The notes under the pieces are model-generated. The model had not been told where the DNA came from, ran no database searches, and worked only from the letters and a program-made list of their open reading frames with translations. A stretch of 64,000 nt of DNA from the NCBI RefSeq assembly GCF_900091445.1, contig NZ_LT607733.1:6537001-6601000 (forward strand). Reading direction: 5' to 3'. This DNA comes from Micromonospora echinofusca (GTDB taxonomy: Bacteria > Actinomycetota > Actinomycetes > Mycobacteriales > Micromonosporaceae). The translations under genes and the position numbers were made by a program. Positions 50,264-58,507 of the stretch are shown in pieces (position 1 is the first letter of the stretch; each line of letters starts with the position of its first letter).

Positions 50264-50758
50264 TCAGTCGTCGGCGGCCAGGGAGCGGCGGGCGGCGGCC
50301 AGCACCTCCGGGTCCGCGCAGCCGGCGGCGTACCCGGCGATCCGGCGGCGGATGTCGCGGCCGAGCAGCCAGGAGCCGATCCGCTCCGCGACCGGGCGCA
50401 GGAACGCGGGCCGGCAGCGGAAGTTGTACCGCCAGGTGGCGACGGTGGAGCCGGGCTCCGTGGCAGGCGCGAACCGCCAGCCGCCGGCGAACATCTCGAA
50501 GAACCACGGCCCTCGCACCATCTTCATGCCGACGTGGCTGGGTGGCGCCCAGGAGACGTACTCGCTGACCATCGCCAGGCCGTGCCGGGACCGGGTGAAG
50601 GTGCGCACGCCCTTGCCGGGCCGGGTCGCCCCGTCGGTGAAGTGCTGCTCACGGACGAACGGGTCCCACCGGTAGCGCACCGGCGCCGTGGTCTGGGAGA
50701 CCGCGAAGGCCAGCTCGGGCGGGACCGGCACGGTGACCACCGCTTCGACGACGGGCAT
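50264..50758 (-). CDS. SRPBCC (START-like) family protein
   Basis: A 164-residue protein: EAVVTVPVPPELAFAVSQTTAPVRYRWDPFVREQHF is the start of a polyketide-cyclase/START helix-grip fold, with GMKMVRGPWFFEMFAGGWRF and TVATWRYNFRCRPAFLRPVAERIGSWLL later. Members bind hydrophobic ligands; the ligand here is unknown. ATG at 50758 lies 6 bases behind CACAAT on the minus strand. Confidence 0.82.
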   Translation of the reverse strand: MPVVEAVVTVPVPPELAFAVSQTTAPVRYRWDPFVREQHFTDGATRPGKGVRTFTRSRHGLAMVSEYVSWAPPSHVGMKMVRGPWFFEMFAGGWRFAPATEPGSTVATWRYNFRCRPAFLRPVAERIGSWLLGRDIRRRIAGYAAGCADPEVLAAARRSLAADD

Positions 50759-50859
50759 CAGGCCATTGTGCCGCCGACCGGCAACCACCGCGTCCGGAGT
50801 GCGCCGGCGTGCCATCCGCCCCCGCCGGGCTGGCGAACGTCGCCGGTGCCCGCCCGCCG

Positions 50860-52548
50860 TCAGCGGCGCGGGGTCACCGTGGCGAGCAGCTCCGGCATCC
50901 GGCGGTCCAGCACGTCGCCCGCCAGGTACGCGCCGAGCAGCGCCGCACCGAGGCCGTACGCGGCCCCGAGCGGCAGGGCCAGCCAGAGCCAGACGTCGCC
51001 GAGCAGCCCTGCGGCCACCACCATCGGCACCGCCGCCACCGCCGTGGCGAGCATCGCCAGCAGGGTGAGGAAGCTCTTCGCGATGCCGGCACCGGTGTTC
51101 AACGCGAACGGGTTGCTCGTCTCCGGCAGCGAGTACGCCCCCAGCACCGAGACGAAGCAGTTCACCGCCAGCCCCGCGCCGTACGTGGCGAACAGGGTGC
51201 CCGCCATCAGCCCGATCCAGCCGGGCTCGCCGAGGACCACCGCGACGACCACGGAGATCACCACCAGCATCGGCAGGACGTAGAGCGAGAACGCGGCCAT
51301 CCGGGCGCGCAGCTCCTGCTGGCCGGAGACGCCCGCGACCACGTTCGCCGCGTACGCGCTGCCGTCGAAACCGAACTGGTTGGCCACGGTGACGGCGGCG
51401 AGCAGCCCGACGAAGAGCATCGACACGCTCGACAGCAGCGGGGACGAGTCGAGACTGGCGGTGAACCCCTCCGCGCTGTCGACGGTGAAGCCCGAGCCGC
51501 CCAGGTTGACCATGACCGGCACGAAGAGACCGACGACCGCGACGGTGATCAGGTTGGCCCGGCGTCGGGCGTCCCGCCACCAGTAGCGGGCCTCCCTGGC
51601 GACGAGGGCGCCGAACCGGTCCCGCCGGGCCCAGCCGACCGCCCTCGGGAAGAGCTGTGCGACCGCCCCGCCGGTCGTACCGCGCTGGGCGCGGACCGGC
51701 CCGGCACTGGCGGCACCCACCATGGCGGACTCCAGGGAGCGGGACCACCAGGCCAGCAGCGCGACGATCGTCGCCGCCGTGATCAGCAGCTTCACCGGCG
51801 CGGCCCAGAGGCGGCCCGCGGCCATGTCGATGCCGGCCGTCCAGGGCGCCCCGAACGGGGTCCAGCCGACCACCTCGGCCACCCCGTCGAGCCGGTCCCA
51901 GTCGGCGTCGCCGAGGGCGGCGACGCCCAGGAGCTGCAACGGCCCGATCAGCGCCGCGAGCACGGCGAGCAGCACGGCGGCCAGGTCACGGACCCGGCGG
52001 GACCGCAGGGCGGTGGCGAAGGCGCTGGTCACGGCCCGTGCCGCCGCCACGCAGAGTAGCAGCCCGGCGACCACCCCGACGAGGGCGACCGCGGCGGCCG
52101 ACCAGCCGCCCAGCGATCCGGCGGTGACCACCAGGCCGCACAGGGCCAGCAGCACCGCGATCGTGGGGACGCTGACGAAGGCGGCGGCGAAGAGCCCGGT
52201 GACGAGCGTACGGCGGGGCAACGGCAGCAGCGCGAACCTCGCCGGGTCCAGCGTCTCGTCCACCCCGAAGAAGACCAGCGGCAGCAGCAGCCAGCCGAGC
52301 ACCGTCAGGCCACCGCCGAAGGCGGCCACCATGAGCGCGTAGCGGCTCTCGCCGGCCAGGCCGGGCGCGGCGAAGAGGAAGAAGCCGGTGCCGGCGAACC
52401 AGAGCCCGAGCACCGCGCCGCCCACGAAGAGCGCCACCCGCCAGGCCTGCCCCCGGAAGTTGTTGCCCATCACCCGCAGCTTGAGCCGGACGAAGTGCCG
52501 GGCCGAGACCGGCCGGGCGGGCGCGGCGGAGACGGTCGGCCCACTCAC
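50860..52548 (-). CDS. ABC transporter permease (large, ABC-2 type)
   Basis: A 562-residue membrane protein with about 12 helices and a long cytoplasmic part (GWARRDRFGALVAREARYWWRD). It pairs with the ATPase gene upstream, whose stop overlaps its start in GTGA (start 52548). The size and paired-core layout fit exporters with the permease as a fused dimer. The substrate is unknown. Confidence 0.82.
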   Translation of the reverse strand: MSGPTVSAAPARPVSARHFVRLKLRVMGNNFRGQAWRVALFVGGAVLGLWFAGTGFFLFAAPGLAGESRYALMVAAFGGGLTVLGWLLLPLVFFGVDETLDPARFALLPLPRRTLVTGLFAAAFVSVPTIAVLLALCGLVVTAGSLGGWSAAAVALVGVVAGLLLCVAAARAVTSAFATALRSRRVRDLAAVLLAVLAALIGPLQLLGVAALGDADWDRLDGVAEVVGWTPFGAPWTAGIDMAAGRLWAAPVKLLITAATIVALLAWWSRSLESAMVGAASAGPVRAQRGTTGGAVAQLFPRAVGWARRDRFGALVAREARYWWRDARRRANLITVAVVGLFVPVMVNLGGSGFTVDSAEGFTASLDSSPLLSSVSMLFVGLLAAVTVANQFGFDGSAYAANVVAGVSGQQELRARMAAFSLYVLPMLVVISVVVAVVLGEPGWIGLMAGTLFATYGAGLAVNCFVSVLGAYSLPETSNPFALNTGAGIAKSFLTLLAMLATAVAAVPMVVAAGLLGDVWLWLALPLGAAYGLGAALLGAYLAGDVLDRRMPELLATVTPRR

Positions 52549-53309
52549 TGCGACAGCCACGCCAACTCCTCGCCGGTCGCCGTGCGGCCGCCGACCACCT
52601 CGACGAAGACCTCCTCCAACGAGCGGCCGTTGCGCACCTCGGCGATGGGGCCGACCCGCTTGATGGTGCCCGCCGCGAGGATCGCCACGTGCGAGCAGAG
52701 CCGCTCGACGACCTCCATCACGTGGCTGGAGAAGACGACCGTGCCGCCGCCGGTCACGTACCGGTGCAGGATGTCGCGGATCAGTGCGGCCGACACCGGG
52801 TCGACCGCCTCGAAGGGCTCGTCCAGCACCAGCAGCCGGGGCCCGTGCAGCAGCGCGCAGGCCAGGCCGATCTTCTTCTTCATGCCCGCCGAGTAGTCGA
52901 CCACCAGGGTCCGGCCGGCGTCGCCGAGTGCGAGCACGTCCAGCAGCTCCGCGGCCCGCTGGTCGACCACCGCCGGGTCCATCCCCCGCAGCAGGCCGTG
53001 GTACGCGAGCAGTTCCGCGCCGCTGAGCCGGTCGAAGAGCCGTACGCCGTCGGGCATCACGCCGAGCAGTTGCTTCGCCCGTACCGGGTCGGTCCAGACG
53101 TCGTGACCGAGCACCCACGCGCCGCCGGCGTCCGGCCGGAGCAGCCCGACCGCCATCGACAGGGTGGTGGTCTTCCCCGCGCCGTTCGGGCCGAGCAGGC
53201 CGTAGAAGGAACCGGCCGGCACGTCGAGGTCGACACCGGCCACCGCGACCTTGCCGTCGAACTGTTTCGCCAGGCCACGCAGGGAGAGCGCCGGGTGCTC
53301 AGCAGTCAT
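52545..53309 (-). CDS. ABC transporter ATP-binding protein
   Basis: A 254-residue ABC ATPase: Walker A GPNGAGKT (40-47), Q-loop region, signature YSAGMKKK (139-146) in place of LSGGQ, Walker B LLVLDEP (159-165), and switch His in FSSHVMEVVE. The changed signature is common in some ABC-2 exporters. It is the first gene of a two-gene unit with the permease; its stop overlaps the permease GTG. Confidence 0.92.
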   Translation of the reverse strand: MTAEHPALSLRGLAKQFDGKVAVAGVDLDVPAGSFYGLLGPNGAGKTTTLSMAVGLLRPDAGGAWVLGHDVWTDPVRAKQLLGVMPDGVRLFDRLSGAELLAYHGLLRGMDPAVVDQRAAELLDVLALGDAGRTLVVDYSAGMKKKIGLACALLHGPRLLVLDEPFEAVDPVSAALIRDILHRYVTGGGTVVFSSHVMEVVERLCSHVAILAAGTIKRVGPIAEVRNGRSLEEVFVEVVGGRTATGEELAWLSQ

Positions 53310-53401
53310 GCGTCGACCGTATCCGGCCCGGACCAGCCGGCGCTCCGGCCGCAGGATGATCCCCGGTCATCCCCGAGTCGTACCCGGGTCCGGCCGGCGC
53401 G

Positions 53402-55042
53402 CTACAGCCGCAGCGCCTCCGGCGCGTGCAGGCGGAGCATGGTCGCCCCGACGTCGGCCGGCGCCCGGCGGCGGGTCACCACCGAGACCGCCACCATCAC
53501 GGTGAAGGCGAGCGGCACCGTCCAGGCGGCCGGCTGCGCGGTGAGCGTCGCGGGCCAGCCGGACAGCGGCGGACCGAGCACCGTGACCAGCACCGCCGCG
53601 ACCGCCGCGCCGCCGCCGACCAGGATCCCGGCGGCGGCGCCGAGGTCGGTCAGGCCACGCCACCAGATGCCGAGCACCAGCAGGGGGCAGAAGCTGGACG
53701 CGGCGACCGCGAAGGCCAGCCCGACCACCTGCGACACGTCCAGGTCGGCGAGGTTGAGGGCGAGGACCGCCGGCACGGCCCCGGCGATCACCGTGGCGAG
53801 GCGGAAGCCGCGTACCGAGCCCCGCCCCAGCACGTCCGTCGAGATCACCCCGGCGACGCTGGTGAGCAGCCCCGACGAGGTGGAGAGGAAGGCCGCGAAC
53901 GCGCCGGCCGCGACCAGCGCGGCGAGCAGCTGGCCGGTGGTGCCGTCGCCGAGCGCGGCGCCGGGCAGCAGCACCACCACCGCGTCGGTCTGCCCGGTCA
54001 CCAGCAGTTGCGGGGTGTAGATCCGGCCGAGCACCCCGTAGATGGTGGGCAGCAGGTAGAACGCCCCGACGAGGGCGAGCACCACCAGCGTGGTGCGGCG
54101 GGCGGCGGCGCCGTCCGGGTTGGTGTAGAAGCGCACGAGCACGTGCGGCAGCCCCATGGTGCCGAGGAACGTCGCCAGGATCAGCGAGTAGGTGGCGAAC
54201 AGACCCCGGTCGTCGTCCCCGGCGGTGCTGGGCAGCAGCCAGTCGGCGGCGTCCGTGGCCACTCCGGAGACCTCCGGCACCGGGTCGCCGGCGGCGAAGG
54301 AGAGCTCGTCGCCGGGGCGTACCTCCTGGATCCGGCCGTCGGGCAGGGTGAGGGTCGCGCGGTGCTCGACCACGACGGTGGTCGCGGTCCGGAACGTCGG
54401 CCCGTCGGGCGGGGTCACCGCCGGGCGGGCGTCGGCATGCCACTGCAACGCCAGGAAGATCGCCGGTACGGCCAGCGCGGTCAGCTTCAGCCAGTACTGG
54501 AAGGCCTGGACGAAGGTGATCGCGCGCATGCCGCCGAGCGCGACGTTGGCGGTGACCACCACGGCCACCAGCAGGGCCCCCAACGGGTACGGCGAGCCGG
54601 TCACCGTGGCCAGCGTCAGCCCCGCCCCCTGGAGCTGCGGCACGAGGTAGAGCCAGCCGATGAAGATCACGAAGACGGTGGCCAGGACGCGCAGCCGGCG
54701 CGACCCGAGCCGCAGCTCGCAGAAGTCCGGCAGGGTGAACGCGCCGGAGCGGCGCAGCGGCGCGGCCACGAAGAGCAGCAGGGCCAGGTAGCCGGCGGCG
54801 AAGCCGACGGGATACCAGAGCACGTCGACGCCGTACTTGAGGATCAGCCCCGCGACCCCCAGGAAGCTCGCCGCCGACAGGTACTCCCCGCCGATCGCGG
54901 CGGCGTTCCAGGTCGGGCTGATGACCCGCGAGGCGACCAGGAAGTCGGAGGTGGTGCGCGCCAGCCGCAGCCCGTAGAAGCCGATGCCGACGGTGACCAG
55001 GGTGACCGCCACGATCGCCGGTACGACGAAGCCGTTGCCCAC
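53402..55042 (-). CDS. Sodium/solute symporter, second ActP-like
   Basis: A 546-residue symporter of the same family as the gene at 47327. It has FLVASRVISPTWNAAAIGGEYLSAASFLGVAG, PDFCELRLGSRRLRVLATV, GGMRAITFVQAFQYWLKL, MGLPHVLVRFYTNP and STSSGLLTSVAGVISTDVLG. An insert of ~75 residues (about 205-280) rich in Asp/Pro/Thr between two helices is not seen in the first copy. GTG at 55042 lies 2 bases after the stop of the small upstream gene. Confidence 0.88.
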   Translation of the reverse strand: MGNGFVVPAIVAVTLVTVGIGFYGLRLARTTSDFLVASRVISPTWNAAAIGGEYLSAASFLGVAGLILKYGVDVLWYPVGFAAGYLALLLFVAAPLRRSGAFTLPDFCELRLGSRRLRVLATVFVIFIGWLYLVPQLQGAGLTLATVTGSPYPLGALLVAVVVTANVALGGMRAITFVQAFQYWLKLTALAVPAIFLALQWHADARPAVTPPDGPTFRTATTVVVEHRATLTLPDGRIQEVRPGDELSFAAGDPVPEVSGVATDAADWLLPSTAGDDDRGLFATYSLILATFLGTMGLPHVLVRFYTNPDGAAARRTTLVVLALVGAFYLLPTIYGVLGRIYTPQLLVTGQTDAVVVLLPGAALGDGTTGQLLAALVAAGAFAAFLSTSSGLLTSVAGVISTDVLGRGSVRGFRLATVIAGAVPAVLALNLADLDVSQVVGLAFAVAASSFCPLLVLGIWWRGLTDLGAAAGILVGGGAAVAAVLVTVLGPPLSGWPATLTAQPAAWTVPLAFTVMVAVSVVTRRRAPADVGATMLRLHAPEALRL

Positions 55043-55044
55043 CC

Positions 55045-55512
55045 TCAGCGCTCCGGCCGCTGGACCAGGTCGGTGAAGTCCTGCTCGTTCCGTTCGGCGA
55101 GCCGCACGTACGCCCACCCGACGGCGATCAGGAACGGGAACGACACCACCCCGAGCAGCAGCCAGGGCAGGTGGACGCCGAACACGGTGACCCGGCCGAC
55201 GGCGGGGGCGACGGCGAAGAGCCACGGCAGCCCGCCGAGCCCGATCGCCACCACCAGGGAGAGCCGCAGGGCCAGCGCGAACTGGGCCCGGACCAGCCCC
55301 CGGACGAGGGCGTCGCCGACGCGGGTCTGCTCGGCCAGCTCGGCGCGGGTACGTTCCGCGCGGTCCTCCCGGCGGGACACCTCGGCCAGCACGATCCGCG
55401 CCCTGGGCTGGGGTGGCGTGGGCTGCCCCGGCACCCCGGGCCGGCCCGCGTGCTCCGGCGCCCCGGGCCGGCTCGACCGGGGCGCCGGGACGGGATCGTC
55501 GGCAGCGGCCAC
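55045..55512 (-). CDS. Small two-helix membrane protein, partner of the second symporter
   Basis: A 155-residue protein: Pro-rich start, a basic/acidic helical stretch (EVSRREDRAERTRAELAEQT), then two membrane helices (LSLVVAIGLGGLPWLFAVAP; LPWLLLGVVSFPFLIAVGWAYVRLAER). It sits 2 bases before the symporter GTG, the same place as DUF485 before the first symporter, and the AERNEQDF end is like DUF485. It is probably the accessory subunit. GTG at 55512. Confidence 0.78.
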   Translation of the reverse strand: MAAADDPVPAPRSSRPGAPEHAGRPGVPGQPTPPQPRARIVLAEVSRREDRAERTRAELAEQTRVGDALVRGLVRAQFALALRLSLVVAIGLGGLPWLFAVAPAVGRVTVFGVHLPWLLLGVVSFPFLIAVGWAYVRLAERNEQDFTDLVQRPER

Positions 55513-55606
55513 CTCGGCAGTCTCGCCCGATCGCCGTGATTGTCAAGGGCGCTCCGTCGGCGTCGCGCCGGTGGGGCGGCCCCGACCGGACCCACCCCAC
55601 CGGGCC

Positions 55607-55658
55607 TGTGGACAACCTGTGGAGAACGGGTCACCCCTGTGGATAACTCTGTGGGAAC
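55607..55658. promoter_or_regulatory. Cluster of DnaA-box-like sequences
   Basis: TGTGGACAA (55607-55615), TGTGGAGAA (55618-55626), TGTGGATAA (55638-55646) and a weaker TGTGGGAAC (55650-55658) are all in the same orientation. The first and third are exact DnaA boxes as used in high-GC and classical origins (TTGTCCACA and TTATCCACA). The gap lies between the small symporter gene and the DUF5701 stop. Confidence 0.55.
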
Positions 55659-55692
55659 CGGTGACCGGCTGCCGGCCACTCCGCCCCGACGC

Positions 55693-56358
55693 TCACTTTG
55701 CGCCGGCGTGCTCCAGCCCCACGCGCTCCGGGCGGGCGGAGGCGGAGCCGAGCCAGGTGTGCGGGTTGCCGTACCAGCACCAGCCGAGCTTCGGCGCGTT
55801 CTGGCTGATCCAGAGCGCCGGCACCCGCTTGTCGCCGCAGCGGGAACCGACCAGCGAGAAGCACTTGTTCTTCGCCAGCGCCTCGGGGTGCAGGGTGACG
55901 AAGGCGAGCCCCTCGTCGATGGTGAGCGGCAGCCGCCCCTGGCCGGTGACCACCTCCATGGCGGCGGCGGGGGCCAGGTTCAGCGTCTCCTCGCCCCGGT
56001 CGACGTCGAAGAGCAGGTACGCGGGACCGGCCGGCACCTCCAGCTCCTTGATCGGATCGAACTTCGGCAGGTCGCCCTCGGCGTAGTGCCGGTCGACGAT
56101 GCCCGGCTTCCGCTTGCCGGCCAGGGTGGTCAGCGCGACGCGCTCCTCCACCGGCACCAGGTCACGGGTGACCACCAGGAGGAAGGGCACCCGCCCCTCC
56201 GTCGGGGCGGGCAGGCCCGCCGATCCGGCGACGGCCGCCGCGCGCAGCGGCGCGACCAGGTCACGGAAGGCGTCCTCGGTCAGCTCGGCCAGGGCCGGAT
56301 AGCCCAGCTCCACCAGCCGGTCGAGCTGGCGGTCGAATTCGGTCGCGGCGTCGAACAA
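55693..56358 (-). CDS. DUF5701 family protein
   Basis: A 221-residue soluble protein with VPFLLVVTRDLVPVEERVALTTLAGKRKPGI and the C-terminal GWCWYGNPHTWLGSAS that marks DUF5701. No reaction is known. The TTG at 56358 is chosen because AAGGAGG lies 5 bases upstream, one of the strongest ribosome sites in the window, unlike the leaderless genes. A repeated-GTAC operator lies just upstream, so expression is probably induced. Confidence 0.82.
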   Translation of the reverse strand: MFDAATEFDRQLDRLVELGYPALAELTEDAFRDLVAPLRAAAVAGSAGLPAPTEGRVPFLLVVTRDLVPVEERVALTTLAGKRKPGIVDRHYAEGDLPKFDPIKELEVPAGPAYLLFDVDRGEETLNLAPAAAMEVVTGQGRLPLTIDEGLAFVTLHPEALAKNKCFSLVGSRCGDKRVPALWISQNAPKLGWCWYGNPHTWLGSASARPERVGLEHAGAK

Positions 56359-56373
56359 GGCGGCCTCCTTTTG

Positions 56374-56400
56374 TCGTACGGAGTACCGTACAGCGTACGA
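56374..56400. promoter_or_regulatory. Repeated GTAC dyad, candidate operator
   Basis: TCGTACG (56374-56380) and CGTACGA (56394-56400) form a perfect dyad, and two further GTAC tetramers lie between them (56383-56386, 56388-56391). It is 16-42 bases upstream of the TTG start of the DUF5701 gene and would overlap its promoter, as a TetR- or MarR-type operator often does. Confidence 0.5.
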
Positions 56401-56439
56401 CGACGCGTGCCTATTCCCGGCCCGCGAGGAAGATCCGGG

Positions 56440-57222
56440 TCAGCGGTTCCAGTCCTGCTTCGCCGCGCGGACCAACTTGTCCTTCAGCTCGCGGGTGTGC
56501 CGGCGGCTGACCGGCAGCTCCGCCGAGTCGATCACCACGACGTAGCCGGAGTTGACCAGCCGCAGCTCCGCGATCAGCTTCAGCTGCACCAGGTACGAGC
56601 GGTGGATCCGGACGAACCCGGCATCCGCCCAGCGTTCCGCGAGCGTCGCCAGCGACACCCGCACCAGGTGGGAGCCGTCGGCGGTGTGCAGGCGGGCGTA
56701 GTCGCCCTGGGCCTCCACCCACCGCACCGCCGAGCGGGGCAGCATCCGCGTGGTGCCCGCCAGCTCGATGGGGATGGTGGGATCCTCCTCCGCCCGGGCC
56801 AGCGCTGCCGGGTGCGACGGCACCACCCGCGCGCCGATCACCCGGCGCAGGGACTCGGCGAGCCGTTCGGCGCGTACGGGCTTGCGGACGTAGTCGGTGG
56901 CGCCCAGGTCGAACGCGTCCACCGCCCCGTCGTCGTACGCGGTGACGAAGACGATCGCCGGTGGCCGGGCGAAGCGCCGCAGCACCCGGGCCAGCTCCAT
57001 GCCGTCCAGCCCGGGCATCCGGATGTCGAGGAAGACCACGTCCACGTCGCCGTCGCGCAGCACCCGCAGCGCCTCCGTCGCGTCGCCCGCCGTGTGCAGC
57101 CGCGCCACCCGGGGATCGGCCCGCAGGTGGTACGCCAACTCGTCCAGCGCCGGCGGCTCGTCGTCGACCGCCAGCACCCGCAGGAACCCGGCCGTGCCCA
57201 CCTCCGCGGTCCGCTCGATCAC
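56440..57222 (-). CDS. LytTR-family response regulator
   Basis: A 260-residue regulator: receiver domain with acidic pocket LAVDDEP and phospho-acceptor Asp66 (FLDIRMPG), Lys in DYVRKPVRAERL, then a LytTR DNA-binding domain (DYARLHTADGSHLVRVSLATLAERW, GFVRIHRSYLVQLKLIAEL). GTG at 57222 overlaps the stop of the histidine kinase gene (GTGA), so the pair is translated together. In actinobacteria this pair often sits near acetate or pyruvate symporters, as here. Confidence 0.92.
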   Translation of the reverse strand: MIERTAEVGTAGFLRVLAVDDEPPALDELAYHLRADPRVARLHTAGDATEALRVLRDGDVDVVFLDIRMPGLDGMELARVLRRFARPPAIVFVTAYDDGAVDAFDLGATDYVRKPVRAERLAESLRRVIGARVVPSHPAALARAEEDPTIPIELAGTTRMLPRSAVRWVEAQGDYARLHTADGSHLVRVSLATLAERWADAGFVRIHRSYLVQLKLIAELRLVNSGYVVVIDSAELPVSRRHTRELKDKLVRAAKQDWNR

Positions 57223-58469
57223 GAGCCGGCCCGTACGCCGGGGTGGAACTTCGGCACCCGCATGCTCACCTTCGTACCCGAGCCGAGGCCCGTCTCGACG
57301 ACCAGGCCGAAGCCGTCGCCGAAGACCGACCGGAGCCGCTCGTCGACGTTGGAGAGCCCGACGTGCTGGCCCGGGTCGTCTCCGACGCCGGCCAGTGCGG
57401 CGTCGCCCGGGCCCCCGGCGGCGCCGGCCAGCTCGGCGATGCCGGCGGTCAGCGTGCTCGGATCCATCCCCACTCCGTCGTCCTCCACGGTGATGTGGCA
57501 CTCGGTTCCCGCGTCCCGGGCCTCGATGCTCACCATGCCCGTGCCCGGCTTGCGGGACAACCCGTGCCGGACGGCGTTCTCCACCAGCGGTTGCAGGCAG
57601 AGGAAGGGCAGCGTCACGGGCAGCACCTCCGGGGCGATCTGGAGCCGCACCTGGAGCCGGTCGCCGAACCGGGCCCGCTCGATGGTCAGGTAGCGGTCGA
57701 TCGAGCGCAGCTCCTCGGCCAGCGTGGTGAACTCGCCGTGCGCCCGGAACGAGTACCGCGTGAACTCGGCGAACTCCAGGATCAGCTCCCGGGCCCGGTC
57801 CGGGTCGGTGCGGACGAACGAGCCGATCGCGGTCAGCGCGTTGTAGATGAAGTGCGGGCTGATCTGGGCGCGCAGGGCGCGTACCTCGGCGCGGGCCAGC
57901 CGCTCCCGCGACGAGTCCAGCTCCGCCAGGGCCAGTTGGTTGCCCGCCCAGTGCGCGGTCTCCAGGGTGGCCTGCACCAGGCCCGGCTCCGGCTGACCGT
58001 CGGCGACCGCGACCAGTGCCCCGACCCGACGCCCGTCCGCGCCGGTCAGCGGGGCTACGACCGCCCCGCGCACCGGGCAGTCCACCCGGTCGCAACGCAG
58101 CTCCGGATCGCCGAGGACGGTCGAGCGGCCGGACGCCACCGCCCGCCCGGCCGCCGCGACCAGCTGCGCTTCGTGGTGCCCGCCCCGCCCGTCGAGGGCG
58201 AGCACGCCCTCCCGGTCCGTCAGCGCCAGCCCGGCCGCCCCCACGAGCGCCCGCAGATGGCGTACGGCCTTCGCCGCGTTCGCGGCGCTCAGGCCCGCGC
58301 GCAGCGGCTCGGCGGCCAGCCCGGCGGTGTGCAGCACCTCGTACGTGGCCCGCTGGGTGGCCGTGGCGATGCCCCGCCGCGCGCGCAGCCGGACCACCGC
58401 GAACACGGCCGCCCCCAGCGCGGCGAGCAGCGAGACGACACCGAAGACGCCCGAGAGGTTGCCACCCAC
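57219..58469 (-). CDS. LytS-type sensor histidine kinase
   Basis: A 416-residue kinase: one N-terminal membrane helix (SGVFGVVSLLAALGAAVFAVV), a GAF-like region (CPVRGAVVAPLTGADGRRVGALVAVADG), the His_kinase phospho-acceptor in QISPHFIYNALTAIGSFV, and HATPase blocks LVENAVRHGL and VEDDGVGM. Only one helix means the signal may be cytoplasmic. GTG at 58469 is chosen because the helix begins there. The response regulator overlaps its stop by 4 bases. Confidence 0.9.
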   Translation of the reverse strand: MGGNLSGVFGVVSLLAALGAAVFAVVRLRARRGIATATQRATYEVLHTAGLAAEPLRAGLSAANAAKAVRHLRALVGAAGLALTDREGVLALDGRGGHHEAQLVAAAGRAVASGRSTVLGDPELRCDRVDCPVRGAVVAPLTGADGRRVGALVAVADGQPEPGLVQATLETAHWAGNQLALAELDSSRERLARAEVRALRAQISPHFIYNALTAIGSFVRTDPDRARELILEFAEFTRYSFRAHGEFTTLAEELRSIDRYLTIERARFGDRLQVRLQIAPEVLPVTLPFLCLQPLVENAVRHGLSRKPGTGMVSIEARDAGTECHITVEDDGVGMDPSTLTAGIAELAGAAGGPGDAALAGVGDDPGQHVGLSNVDERLRSVFGDGFGLVVETGLGSGTKVSMRVPKFHPGVRAGS

Positions 58470-58507
58470 GCAGCGATCCTGGCCCCTGCCGGCCCGCAGG
58501 CCAAGGG

